Assembly: GCF_026151205.1 (NCBI RefSeq)
Contig: NC_087078.1
Location: 6,217,675-6,281,674 of the forward strand
DNA: 64,000 bases
Reading direction: 5' to 3'
DNA from: Bolinopsis microptera
Taxonomy: Eukaryota; Ctenophora; Tentaculata; Lobata; Bolinopsidae
Shown: piece by piece, positions 13,556 to 24,300 of the stretch
Position numbering within the stretch: the first letter of the stretch is position 1
How the letters are laid out: every line of letters starts with the position of its first letter
Notes under the pieces: generated by a model
Databases searched by the model: none
Seen by the model: only the letters and a program-made list of their open reading frames with translations
What the model was told of the DNA's origin: nothing
Made by a program: the position numbers and the translations under genes

Positions 13556-13917
13556 AACACCGGCTACTAGCCGCTACTAGCCGCTAGTAGCCACTTTTGT
13601 AATAACACTCCGCAACTTCACATTAACAACGGCCTACTAACCGGCACTTGAAAAGTGGTCACTAGGCCGGCTACTAACCGGCCTCACTAGCCGCTAGTGA
13701 CCACAAAGTGGCTACTAACCGGCTACTAACTCCACTATCCGGCTTATTTAAGCCGAGCTTCTAAAGCCAGACCTATTAGTAGCTCGATCTAAAACCGGCT
13801 ACTAGCCGGCTAGTGACCCTCTTAGTAGCCGGTTAGTAGCCACTTTGTGGTCACTAGCCGGCAGTAGCCGGTAGATAGCCGGCTAGTGACCACTTTTAGT
13901 GCCGGTTAGTAGCCGAA
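13556..13917. repeat. Palindromic minisatellite (CTAGCCGG/CCGGTTAG)
   Basis: Variants of GGCTACTAGCCG, CCGGCTAGTGACCAC and GTGGTCACTAGCCGG alternate in both orientations, so the tract can fold into many nested hairpins. It lies about 330 bp upstream of the first receptor-tail fragment. No coding capacity is seen. Confidence 0.75.
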
Positions 13918-14247
13918 TGAATAAACTCGTTATGCTTCATATCTCGGTCATCTGAGAAGCTACAGTTCTAATTCTTTCAGGACAAACGTAATTCGAATGG
14001 CCAAACACAATTCAATAACATTTAGCTTGATCCGAATATCCAAACTATCAAATAAATGTGAAAATGAACCTCCATTTGAAAAAAATGAACGCGAATATTT
14101 TTCGAGTTGACAAATTCCTCGAACCAGTGGTGGTACTAAGTCATACCAGGAGGAAGTATTTCAATTGGGCACTCAGTGACTGAGCTATTAAGGCCAACGT
14201 TTGCACACTGACTTTTGGCCCACCCTGTATATCCTACACTTACGTAG

Positions 14248-14490
14248 AAAGCTCAAAAATGTCGAGGCCAGCAATGTGGTAATAATAACGCTATAAATAC
14301 TGCAGTTCCCAACCTTGCTGAAACAATCCCTTCGACTGAACACAACTACGGCAATGTTGTTCTCCGAGTTACCTCACCCACCAATGGTCATCTCTACAAT
14401 AATGTCGTGCTACAAACTGAACCTGCTCTAGACGAATCAGCATACGATTACGTACGAATCGAGGATGTGGTGAGGCACAACATTAGATGA
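14248..14490 (+). CDS. Receptor C: 3' exon fragment encoding a tyrosine-motif tail
   Basis: After a possible acceptor (CACTTACGTAG) an 80-codon frame runs to TGA at 14488. It has no ATG and no membrane segment. The encoded tail carries tyrosines in YGNV, YNNV and YDYV/YVRI contexts; SAYDYV fits the S/I/V/LxYxxI/V/L ITIM pattern. It lies on the same strand, 1.5 kb upstream of receptor gene A, whose tail has the same kind of motifs. It is most simply the last exon or a remnant of a third family member. The ectodomain exon is not found in the preceding 1.5 kb, which is minisatellite and anonymous DNA. A non-coding chance frame cannot be excluded. Confidence 0.5.
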   Translation, partial: KAQKCRGQQCGNNNAINTAVPNLAETIPSTEHNYGNVVLRVTSPTNGHLYNNVVLQTEPALDESAYDYVRIEDVVRHNIR

Positions 14491-15948
14491 ACCAAGATTT
14501 GGCAGAGTTGTGAGTCGTAATTATTCCTATGAACTGATTAAGGAATCTGACTGTTGTCAAATTCTAAACTTAAAGTATTATATTTTTATTATTGGTTTGA
14601 GTTATTGTTTGCTACAAACTTAACGAACTAAGGAACTTGGCGTGCTAAATATTTCAGTTGTTTTTCAATGTATGTTATTAATTATTGTTTTGATCTTATT
14701 TTCAAAATGTATTTTATGATTATCAGGTAACTTTTTCATAATACGAGTGAATTTGTTAACATATAAGACTATCCCATGTTCAGTACTTTCATTTGATGAT
14801 TCCGTTTATAAAATCGGATAACTGACACGTTTTTTGTATGTTTTATTCAATGCATGTTATTACTATTGACAATAGATAAGGAGTGGTTTGTATAGTGATT
14901 AAAACATTATTGATTGAATTCTCCAGCGTATTATTTTGTACAGCGCATTAGTTTAGATATTTTAACTAAATTTTGTGAATATATCGGCGACAGAACTACA
15001 AAAACTGTGTCAGAACTAGGACACTAAATTGTGACTTATGAGGCTCCGACCACCAATGGCTAATATAAACAGCCCCCCTCTCCTCCCCAATCCCCACTCC
15101 CCGTTCATACCCACTATCATACTTGTGGGTGGTCAAAAGAAATATGCAAGTTTGCAAAGATGATACGATAAATGCTGTTTGAGTAGACGACATCTTCCGC
15201 GTGAGAATAAGAAACCTGATATTCCGTTACAAGGAATCATAGAAATGGGAATTTGAACGTTTTTAGTATTAAGCTACGATATTCGTTAACGTTTGCGTCG
15301 ACTGTCACTTTTGTAATGGAGCTATCAGGCCTGACTGAGATATTTGTTTTTGTTTAATTATCTGAAGCTCTACTAAACATAAGGAAATATAAACTATTTA
15401 TTCTAATACTATGGGCCCTTCTCTATTTACAAGTCGGACATATGGTAACAAATTGTCAGTTTTAAGTTACACAACTTTCTGCTTTTGACTTAAGTCATGC
15501 ACTGCGATACGATAAAATAATGTTAAATAGGACCAAAATTAGAGTTTATAAACTCTAAAGGATAAATCCTTTAGTGAACATAAAACTTCTAACGAATGAT
15601 GAACAAAATATTAGGATAATCAAGTTTCTTTTCACAACAATGTATAACTATCCAAGTTTTACGAAATTGAAAATTATTGTATCTAAAGCAAAAAGTTTGA
15701 AGTTGAAAAGTGCTCCCAGCTCAGCATCATATTATTACCTGGATAGAACCATATTCTTAAATTTCACCCCGTGACAAAGAGAAACCTGATAGCACGACAT
15801 GAATGACACTGGAATCTACCGCTAACAACTGATGTATGCACAACAGCGAGCAACTGAATTATCTTATTCCTTTTGTAACTCTTGCGTTTTTCTCAATTGT
15901 AGGTTGATTCATGGATATTAGTTGAAGTATTGATGCTTTGTTGTGCGG

Positions 15949-18900
15949 ATGGTGGTGCTATTTCTGGTTTTACAGTTCTTACTTATGGTATGCTATAATT
16001 TCTCGTATTTTATCTTAAATTGAAATCTACAGATTTTCACAACAGATTTCCTTAAGCAAAAAGTTATCATTATATGATAACCGATTAAATAGTATAAATC
16101 TTTCTTTTTTTTAATCGATAAAACAGTTTATTCACAATTAATATTCTTTAAATTATAATTCACTTTCAGGAGGAACTTTGCTCTAGTGGGGTTGGTAAAA
16201 TCAAGTTTCTGAGATATGAGGACGAATCTGACTGTGGTGGCGTCTTTTCTGATACCTGTGACTTTTACTTCAAACCAATGAAGATTCAAGACGGTAACGG
16301 AAAAACTCTGAAGAACATAGCAGAAACTGACGCTACCGATGACGAAGCTAATGTTGATTTGACTACAGTCAGTCAGCTCAGCAGTCCAATTCAGATGAAT
16401 ATTCCGACAAATAGGACAGTTAAAATTGTTACAACTGTTTGGGATAGTGATACTAATCCTGACGATGAGATAAGAGAAATAACAGATTTCATGGTTCCTT
16501 TTAGCACTGTATCAGTTGGTGATGATTGGAAACAGGCAATAAAAACCAGCTCAAACCCATATATGAAATTTACTGTTCAATATAAACTTACACAGTGTAA
16601 TGGTCATTTTACCGGACTGGGATGCAACTTTTGTACATCCAACTACTTCTCCGAGCTGTGTAACAAGTACTGTAAACCTGTGCTTGGAAACTACACTTGT
16701 AATAATACAACTGGAGATAAAATATGCGTCAATAATAAAGCTGGACTGAACTGTGATCGATGTAAAGTTGGTTTTGTTGGAGCAGACTGTGATTCATGTG
16801 CCCTAAACTACTATCCTAATGGAACATGTAATGTTCTATGTGAGTCAGTTTCAGGACAGTACAATTGCACTGATCAAGGATCAAAAGTGTGTCTAGGAAA
16901 GTGGAAGGGTACTGACTGTAATTCATGTATCAATCATTATTATGGACCTTCTTGTTCCGATTTCTGCAACGAGACTGCCAAATACAAATGTGATGATTCA
17001 GGACACAAAGACTGTAAGGACAACTACTATCCACAGCAACAATGTGATGTGTTCTGTGAGCCAGTTTCAAGACAGTATAACTGCAGCGACCAAGGAACCA
17101 AAGTGTGTCTAGGACACTGGGATGGTACTGAATGTGATTCATGTATCAATCATTATTATGGAACAAATTGTTCAAAGTTATGCAACGAAACTTTGCAATA
17201 CACGTGTGATGGATCTGGAGACAAAGTTTGCAAGGACAACTTCTATCCAAAACAGCAATGTGATAAATCATGTGTTTCTGTAACATACATACATGTTACA
17301 TGGCGAGATCTCCATCCAAAAGGATTAGTCTGCGTCGACTGCGTCATTACTTTGTATTATACAACTTCGGCGGGTAACATTTCTCCATCCCTTTCGGTCT
17401 GCAGCTAATCTTCTCATACAATCAATCGAGAGTCCATTACGATCCAATCTCTGCTCAGCATCCTCAATGAATACATCATTTAAGCTCTTCCTAGGCCTGC
17501 CTCTTGATCTCTTCCCATGCTTGGGTTTCCATTCAAGTAAATAGTTGGGCAACCGATCTTCAGGCATTCTACTGACATGTCCAAACCAACGCAGCCGTTT
17601 TGTTGTTATTATGTCAGCAAGGGAAGTTATTGATGCCCTTCTTAAAACATCCTCATTACTTACTCGATGGAACCACCTCACTCTCAGGATTCTTCTTAAG
17701 CAGTACTGATGGAAAGACTCCAATCTTCTTGTCTGCACTTGAGTCGTGTTCCATATCTCACATCCATAGGTCAGAATGGTAAGAACAGCTGCGATGTAGA
17801 TTCGCACTTTGTTGTTAATGCTTATGTTCTTATTCTTCCAAATGTTGTTGAGTTGGTTAAAAGCTCCGGTTGCTTTTCCAATCCTGACACTTATTTCTTT
17901 ATCAATCTTGCCATCTGATGTAATTTTGGCACCCAAATAAGTGAATTGAGTGACCTGCTTTGCAGAGTTTCCATCGACAGTTATATCTATGGTCCTATTC
18001 TCTGGGAGTGGGTGCTGCGATGTATCTTTCCCAATGACCATGATCTCTGTTTTCTTTGCGTTCATCTTTAAACCCCCAAGTCCACAGTATTTCGCAATAT
18101 TGTCCGTAGTTTCTTGCAGTCCTTCAACAGTGTCATCCATTCCTGCGATGTCATCAGCATAGTCAAGATCAATGACACATTTTTCCGGTTGTCTGGAACT
18201 TTGTCTGTACTGAAGTGTAAAACCACGGGATATATTCTTAAACTTCTCTGCAAGTTCTAATCCCCAGTTAAGTACAAGATTAAAAATAGGGGGCCCTTGC
18301 ACATCACCTTGTCCAGTCCCCGAATCGACATCAAACCATCTTGTCAATTCTCCATTGACACGAACTGCACTTTCAGTTGCTCTAAAGAACGCTTTGAAAA
18401 CATTGATATATTTTGTCGTTAACTGTTTCTGTAACAGGAAAGTACAATTGCAGTGACAAAGGAGATAAAGTTTGTCTCGGACACTGGAATGGTACTGAAT
18501 GTGATTCATGCTCTCTCAATTACTTCGGACCAGATTGTTTCAAGTTCTGTAATGAGACTGCAAACTACACATGTGATGATTCAGGAGATAAAAAATGCAA
18601 GGACAACTTCTACCCAAATCAGCAGTGTGACACGTTCTGTAAGCCAAACCCCGGTTTCTACACCTGCAATTCTACGACTGGTGAGAAAATATGTGGGAAC
18701 AGAACAACTGGAAAACAATGTGACCAGTGTGTAGTGAATTACTATCCGCAAGGAAAATGTGATCTGTTCTGTCAGGCAAAAACAGGGAAATTCAACTGCA
18801 GCGACCAAGGAGATAAAGTTTGTCTAGGACACTGGAATGGTACTGAATGTGATTCATGTGCCTTGAATTACTTTGGAACAGATTGTTCAAAGTTCTGTGA

Positions 18901-20359
18901 CAATTCATCAGCGAGATACACATGCAATAAAACTGGAGACAGAGACTGCAGGGAATACTACTATCCAGCACAGCAGTGTGATAAGTTTTGTCTTGCTGAA
19001 CCTAGTAACTACTCGTGTGACAACGCTACAGGAGAGAAGATCTGCTATGGTAAGAAGGCTGGAGATAATTGTGAGCACTGTATCGATGATTACTACCCAG
19101 AGGGAGAATGCAATGTGCTCTGTGAGCCCGAGGAGGGTAATTACACTTGCAGTGATGATGGAGAGAAGCTATGTGTTAAAAACAGAGCTAGTCCAGACTG
19201 CACATCTTGCATAGAAAACTATTATGGGAAAACATGCACAAATTTCTGTAAGGAAACCACGAATTACAACTGCTCTGAAGATGGTAACAAGATATGTTTG
19301 AACTCCAAAGCACTAGCGGATAAAAACTGTGTAGCTCCTGATGATGGTGGACATAAAGAAAAGGTAAAAGACGCTGACAAAACTGCAATTATTGGAGGGG
19401 CTGGTGGAGGGGTCGTACTGGTCATTATCCTGGTACTTTTGGGGATTTTAGTGGCAGCCAGGAGGAGACAAAAGAATGGCAAAGGAGAATATTTAAAAGA
19501 TCATATTGAGCTGGTTGAAAATCCTTGTGCTCTATACTCAACTATTAATAAATCACCGGTCTATGCAACAGTAGATAAACGGCCTCTTTCACCAGCAGCG
19601 ACAGACGAGCAAGATGTTTATGATCGACTGGACAGATCTCGTAAATCTCTTAAAGCCAAACCACAGACCACCATACCGAGTGAATATACGGAGGAAGAGG
19701 AGGAGGAGGAGGAGGAAGAGGAGGAGGAAGAAAGGTATGCAGACGCCTCTATAATGGTAACAGTCGCCAAAAATCAGTTAAATTTTCCCGGAGTGAATGA
19801 ACAAGATGTTTATGCAAAGTTAGACAGAGGAGAAAAATCGGATAAATCCCAAAGAGAGCGACAAGATCGTGAGGAAGAAGAAAGATACGCAGATCATGTG
19901 ATTTCTGTACCAACAGATGAACAAGCTGTATACGCCAAGTTGGACAGAACAGCAAAAGAGGATAATACCCAAGCAGAGAGAGAAGATTTTGAGGAAGAAG
20001 ATAGGTATGCGGAACATTTCCCAGCAACAGACGAAGAAAATGTCTATTCCCGACTAGACAGGACCACCAAGCCTCACAATATCCATGATAACCAGGAGGA
20101 AGATGAAACCTATGCCGATATCACCATCACAACAGCAAATCATCAACCCGCAGATGAAGACCTAAATGTCTATGCTCAATTGAACAAAAGAAATGCCAGA
20201 AACTCGACAGCTCCCCCAGTGGAAGATGGTGAGATGTATGCTGATGTGGCGTTTGTGAAGAGCAGAGGGAAAGATGATCGCGTGATGTTTAGTAATCCTG
20301 GTGCTGAAGAAGAGTGTGGGGAAGAAGCTACTTACATTACAGTTACTGAATTAGTTTGA
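15949..20359 (+). CDS. Receptor gene A: Notch-ligand-like tandem-DSL receptor with YxxL tail (interrupted by LINE)
   Basis: Predicted type I membrane receptor. Exon 1 (15949-15987, donor GTATGC) encodes a 13-residue hydrophobic signal start, MVVLFLVLQFLLM. Exon 2 begins at 16170 after TTCACTTTCAG, phase 0. Residues ~14-155 form an N-terminal domain with a CDFYFK motif and a VWDSDT strand, like the MNNL/C2-like domain of Notch ligands. Residues ~156-690 hold 12-13 modules spaced C-x8-C-x3-C-x7..9-C-x7-C-x8-C with HYYG motifs, as in DSL domains. A Gly/Val/Leu/Ile membrane helix (~701-725) precedes ArgArgArg. The ~300-residue tail has a poly-Glu run and repeats VYxxLDR (four times) alternating with YAD motifs, ending in TYITV. 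A LINE at 17286-18423 truncates the protein as read; removing it with one 13-bp duplicate restores one frame of ~1,025 residues. Ligand and function are unknown. Confidence 0.85.
17273..17285 (+). repeat. 13-bp target-site duplication, left (TGTTTCTGTAACA)
   Basis: Repeated exactly at 18424-18436 on the far side of the LINE, as expected of target-primed reverse transcription. Confidence 0.93.
17286..18423 (-). mobile_element. LINE-A: 5'-truncated non-LTR retrotransposon in receptor A
   Basis: The - strand frame ending at 17325 encodes the C-terminal half of a reverse transcriptase. It has a GTGQGDVQGPPIFN block, the catalytic YADD (in LDYADDIAGMDD), a KKTEIMVIGK block, then a tail with RLRWFGHVSRMPEDRLP and RSRGRPRKS, as in RTE-like and related LINEs. 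The element is 1,138 bp, truncated inside the RT, with a short tetranucleotide-type 3' tail (ATGTATGTA on its own strand). A 13-bp target duplication flanks it. It is antisense to the host gene. It is similar in sequence to LINE-B at 46453-47962, so the family is multi-copy. Confidence 0.9.
18424..18436 (+). repeat. 13-bp target-site duplication, right (TGTTTCTGTAACA)
   Basis: Exact copy of 17273-17285. Confidence 0.93.
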
Positions 20360-20520
20360 TTTAAGGAGTGTTTAAGTGGGTTTAAGTGCGTCGATGTTAA
20401 GTTATTTGTGGCATATTGTTATTAATATTTTCATCATATTACGAGTAGTTGGAAGTTATTGGATTTTTAAATCATGAATTTTTTTTTCTATTTACTATTG
20501 ATTATTGTCATTTTTACTAT

Positions 20521-20526
20521 AATAAA
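20521..20526 (+). other. Candidate polyadenylation signal of gene A
   Basis: AATAAA about 160 nt after the gene A stop codon. Position and sequence fit a polyA signal; there is no transcript evidence. Confidence 0.5.
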
Positions 20527-21303
20527 AGTCAAGCATTGAGCATTCAAATTATTATTTTTTTACGAGTGTAGACTGTAGATTGAAAAAAAATTCATTTTGA
20601 TGTTGATTTTCACTACAAATTTCAGATTATGATTAGACAAGATGATTTGTTTCAATGCACTCAAATATTCACAGAATTACAAAGTGTGACATATTCAAAT
20701 CTCAGAAATTTATGAGAAGTACGGAGACGTAATTGGAAATGTTAATGGCAGAGTAAACCATCGATAATACTAATATAATAGTAATGATCAAAAAGTTGTC
20801 ATCTTACTTTGTGTAGTTTGGTAAGGGATTTAAAAACTGTAATGTGCACATTTTAACATTATCTCATCATGACATTCAGTCTGGAAATACTAACAAAACT
20901 CATCAGTATTATACCTTGTTTACTAATACTTTGATAGCCAAATATTAAAGCTACACTTTATAGAATTAACAAGTAATTTGAGAGTGAAATGCTTGTGTTG
21001 AGTACTGAGTTGTGTCTCCGTAGTAAGTTGTATTCTACCACGTCAATAAGTTGATACAGTAGCACGTCAATACCTCAATATGTTTAAGGAGTAGATCGAG
21101 CAGTTAAGAGGAAGTTCAAACTCCGACCAGGGTCAAGTTAATACTCACATCGTGTATACTCACTACTCAGTAATACATCCTTTTTTACATCGTGCTGGCA
21201 AATATTGTTTACCTCTTTCCACATTTGTAATGCCATTGAAGGCTTGTAGTTTTTGATGTACTCATTATGTCCTGACCGTTTGGTGGTAGCAGCAGGCAGA
21301 TAG
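20527..21303. other. Intergenic spacer between receptor genes A and B
   Basis: AT-rich sequence with no supported coding region. It presumably carries the gene B promoter, but no clear TATA box or known motif stands out. Confidence 0.6.
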
Positions 21304-24300
21304 ATGAGGGCACTAGTATTCTTGGTAACGGCACAACTTCTTTTGGTAAGATTATTTAAGCCAGATTAGAATTTTATATATTTACTACTTTTACTATTTC
21401 TTTTGAACTTGTTTACGCTTATAATTCGTTAAGGCAATAGTGGAATATGCTCATCGGTTGAAAATAAGTACTTTCATCTATTATTTAATGATTGCATCTC
21501 AACTATGGTGTCTGTATAAACTACAAATACGAAGACTGAATAGCGTTTTCATCATTTAATTCTATTGCTATTCGAAACTCACTCACAGGCTGTGTGTTAC
21601 TGCAGTGGACAAGGTCAAGTGCAATTTCTGACTTACACAGATTCAAAATCTTGTGGAGCTTTGGAACGTGGGTGTGACTTCTACTTTAGAAACGACATCT
21701 GGGTCCCTACCCTCGCACAAGATTATTCTCAATTTTCTTGTTGTGTCCACAACTATACCGTTGATCAGAGTCACATCTGATGACTTCAGTGAAAGGGCTG
21801 ATGACTTCAGTGAAAGAGCTGGTGACCTAGTGAAAGTGCTGGTGACGATGAGAAAGACCATAAACCAGGGATTCCTTCGGGAGCATGTAAGATTATATCC
21901 AAAGTTTGTTCGCCAATGGGGTGTGTCTGGGTGTCAAAGATCTTCAAGGTGGGTGCTACTTGTGATGAACTCTAGAAGGATGGGATGGTAATACTCGGTC
22001 TGGCCGTCTGGAAGCCCATAGAATTCCAGTTCAGAAACCGAGTAAGGAGGTGCGGCTACTGATGAGAAGCCTCCTTAAAGTTTATTTGGGTTAGAAACGA
22101 CATCTGGGTCCCTACCCTCGCACAAGATTATTCTCAATTTTCTTGTTGTGTCCACAACTATACCGTTGATCAGAGTCACATCTGATGACTTCAGTGAAAG
22201 GGCTGATGACTTCAGTGAAAGAGCTTGTGACCTAGTGAAAGTGCTGGTGACGATGAGAAAGACCATAAACCAGGGATTCCTTCGGGAGCATGTAAGATTA
22301 TATCCAAAGTTTGTTCGCCAATGGGGTGTGTCTGGGTGTCAAAGATCTTCAAGGTGGGTGCTACTTGTGATGAACTCTAGAAGGATGGGATGGTAATACT
22401 CGGTCTGGCCGTCTGGAAGCCCATAGAATTCCAGTTCAGAAACCGAGTAAGGAGGTGCGGCTACTGATGAGAAGCCTCCTTAAAGTTTATTTGGGTTAGA
22501 AACGACATCTGGGTCCCTACCCTCGCACAAGATTATTCTCAATTTTCTTGTTGTGTCCACAACTATACCGTTGATCAGAGTCACATCTGATGACTTCAGT
22601 GAAAGGGCTGATGACTTCAGTGAAAGAGCTGGTGACCTAGTGAAAGTGCTGGTGACGATGAGAAAGACCATAAACCAGGGATTCCTTCGGGAGCATGTAA
22701 GATTATATCCAAAGTTTGTTCGCCAATGGGGTGTGTCTGGGTGTCAAAGATCTTCAAGGTGGGTGCTACTTGTGATGAACTCTAGAAGGATGGGATGGTA
22801 ATACTCGGTCTGGCCGTCTGGAAGCCCATAGAATTCCAGTTCAGAAACCGAGTAAGGAGGTGCGGCTACTGATGAGAAGCCTCCTTAAAGTTTATTTGGG
22901 TTAGAAACGACATCTGGGTCCCTACCCTCGCACAAGATTATTCTCAATTTTCTTGTTGTGTCCACAACTAAACCTATTGAATTTTACAATACGGAGGGTA
23001 ATATACTCAATACAATTGCTCGAACTGAGGACACAGCGAACAGTGCAACAGTTCATTTCAGCACAGTGGATGGCTTGAGAGATCCGATTGATTTAATGAT
23101 TCCTACAAATAATGATATTATTTTTTCAATATCTGTGTATGATGAAGATATAATAAACAACGATGATTTCATAAGAACAATGAGTGATTTGACGGTACCA
23201 TTTTCCAATGTTACGAAACGTTCCGGTTGGATTGAAGAGACTTACACAACTACAAAATATAACAGAGGAACAAAAACCGCAACTCTCACTATCCAATATA
23301 GACTAGTAAGCTGTGATGAGTACTTCACTGGGCTAGGATGTAATTCTTGTGAGACAAACTATTACGGAAAGGATTGTTCCAATTTTTGCTCCCAAAATGC
23401 AAACTACACGTGCGATGAATCAGGAGACAAAGACTGTAGGAACCACTTCTACCCAGACGAGATATGTGACACTTACTGTGAACCAGTGGAAGGAAACTAC
23501 TCGTGTGACAACGCTACAGGAGAGAAGATCTGCTATGGTAAGAAGGCTGGAGAAGACTGTGAATACTGTGTTGAGAATAACTTCCCAGAAGGAGAATGCA
23601 ATGTGTTCTGCTCACCAGAAATGGGGAAATACGACTGCAAACCGTCCGGAGAAAGGAATTGCCAGGGAAATTGGGATGGTTCTTATTGTGAAAGTTGTAA
23701 GATTAACTACTACAAAGTGGATTGTTCTAAGTTCTGTAATGAAACTTCAACAAACTACACATGTGATGGATCAGGAGACAAGGAGTGCAGGGACCACTTC
23801 TACCCACAAGGGATATGTGACACATACTGTAAACCAGTGGAAGGAAACTACTCGTGTGACAACGCTACAGGAGAGAAGATCTGCTATGGTAAGAAGGCTG
23901 GAAAAGACTGCGAAGACTGTGCTGAGCATCACTACCCAGAAGGAGAATGCAATGTGCTCTGTGAGCCGGAGGAAGGGAATTACACTTGCAGTGATAAGGG
24001 AGTAAAGCAGTGTGTTGGGAACAGAACTGGATCAAATTGTGAGCAATGCCTCGCTGATCACTTTGGAAAAAATTGCTCCAAGTTGTGTAACGACACTTCA
24101 GCTAACTTCACGTGCGATACATCAGGAGACAAGGAGTGCAGGAACCACTTCTACCCTCAAGAGATATGTGACAGTTACTGTAAACCAGAACCAGGTAACT
24201 ACACCTGTAACATTACTACCGGAGACAAAATATGTGAGAAGGGGAAATCAGGAGACGCTTGCGATGAGTGTAAAAACGAAAAGATAGGACAGAGTTGTGA

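Noticed and set aside
15574-15774. 66-residue Lys/Leu-rich + strand frame upstream of receptor A
   Set aside because: AT-rich composition, no domain, no ATG at its start; nothing distinguishes it from chance.
17280-18437. LINE-A spliced out as a cryptic intron (GT at 17280, AG at 18436-18437)
   Set aside because: Joining those sites changes the reading frame (seven bases of coding sequence lost), so it would not restore receptor A.
16590-19330. Modules as ordinary EGF or laminin-EGF repeats
   Set aside because: The x8-x3-x7..9-x7-x8 cysteine spacing and HYYG motif fit DSL better than EGF. A few short CxxC modules remain ambiguous.
19500-20356. ITAMs (paired YxxL/I with 6-8 spacing) in receptor tails
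   Set aside because: The closest pair (YSTI and YATV) has a 5-residue gap and others are much wider. ITIM-like or single SH2 sites describe the tails better.
22040-22120. Hammerhead ribozyme in the 405-bp repeat (CTGATGAG ... GAAAC in order)
   Set aside because: Stem II pairs only weakly (with a G-A closing mismatch). No stem III with a following GUC/NUH cleavage site can be drawn, and stem I matches only partly. Mentioned only as a resemblance.
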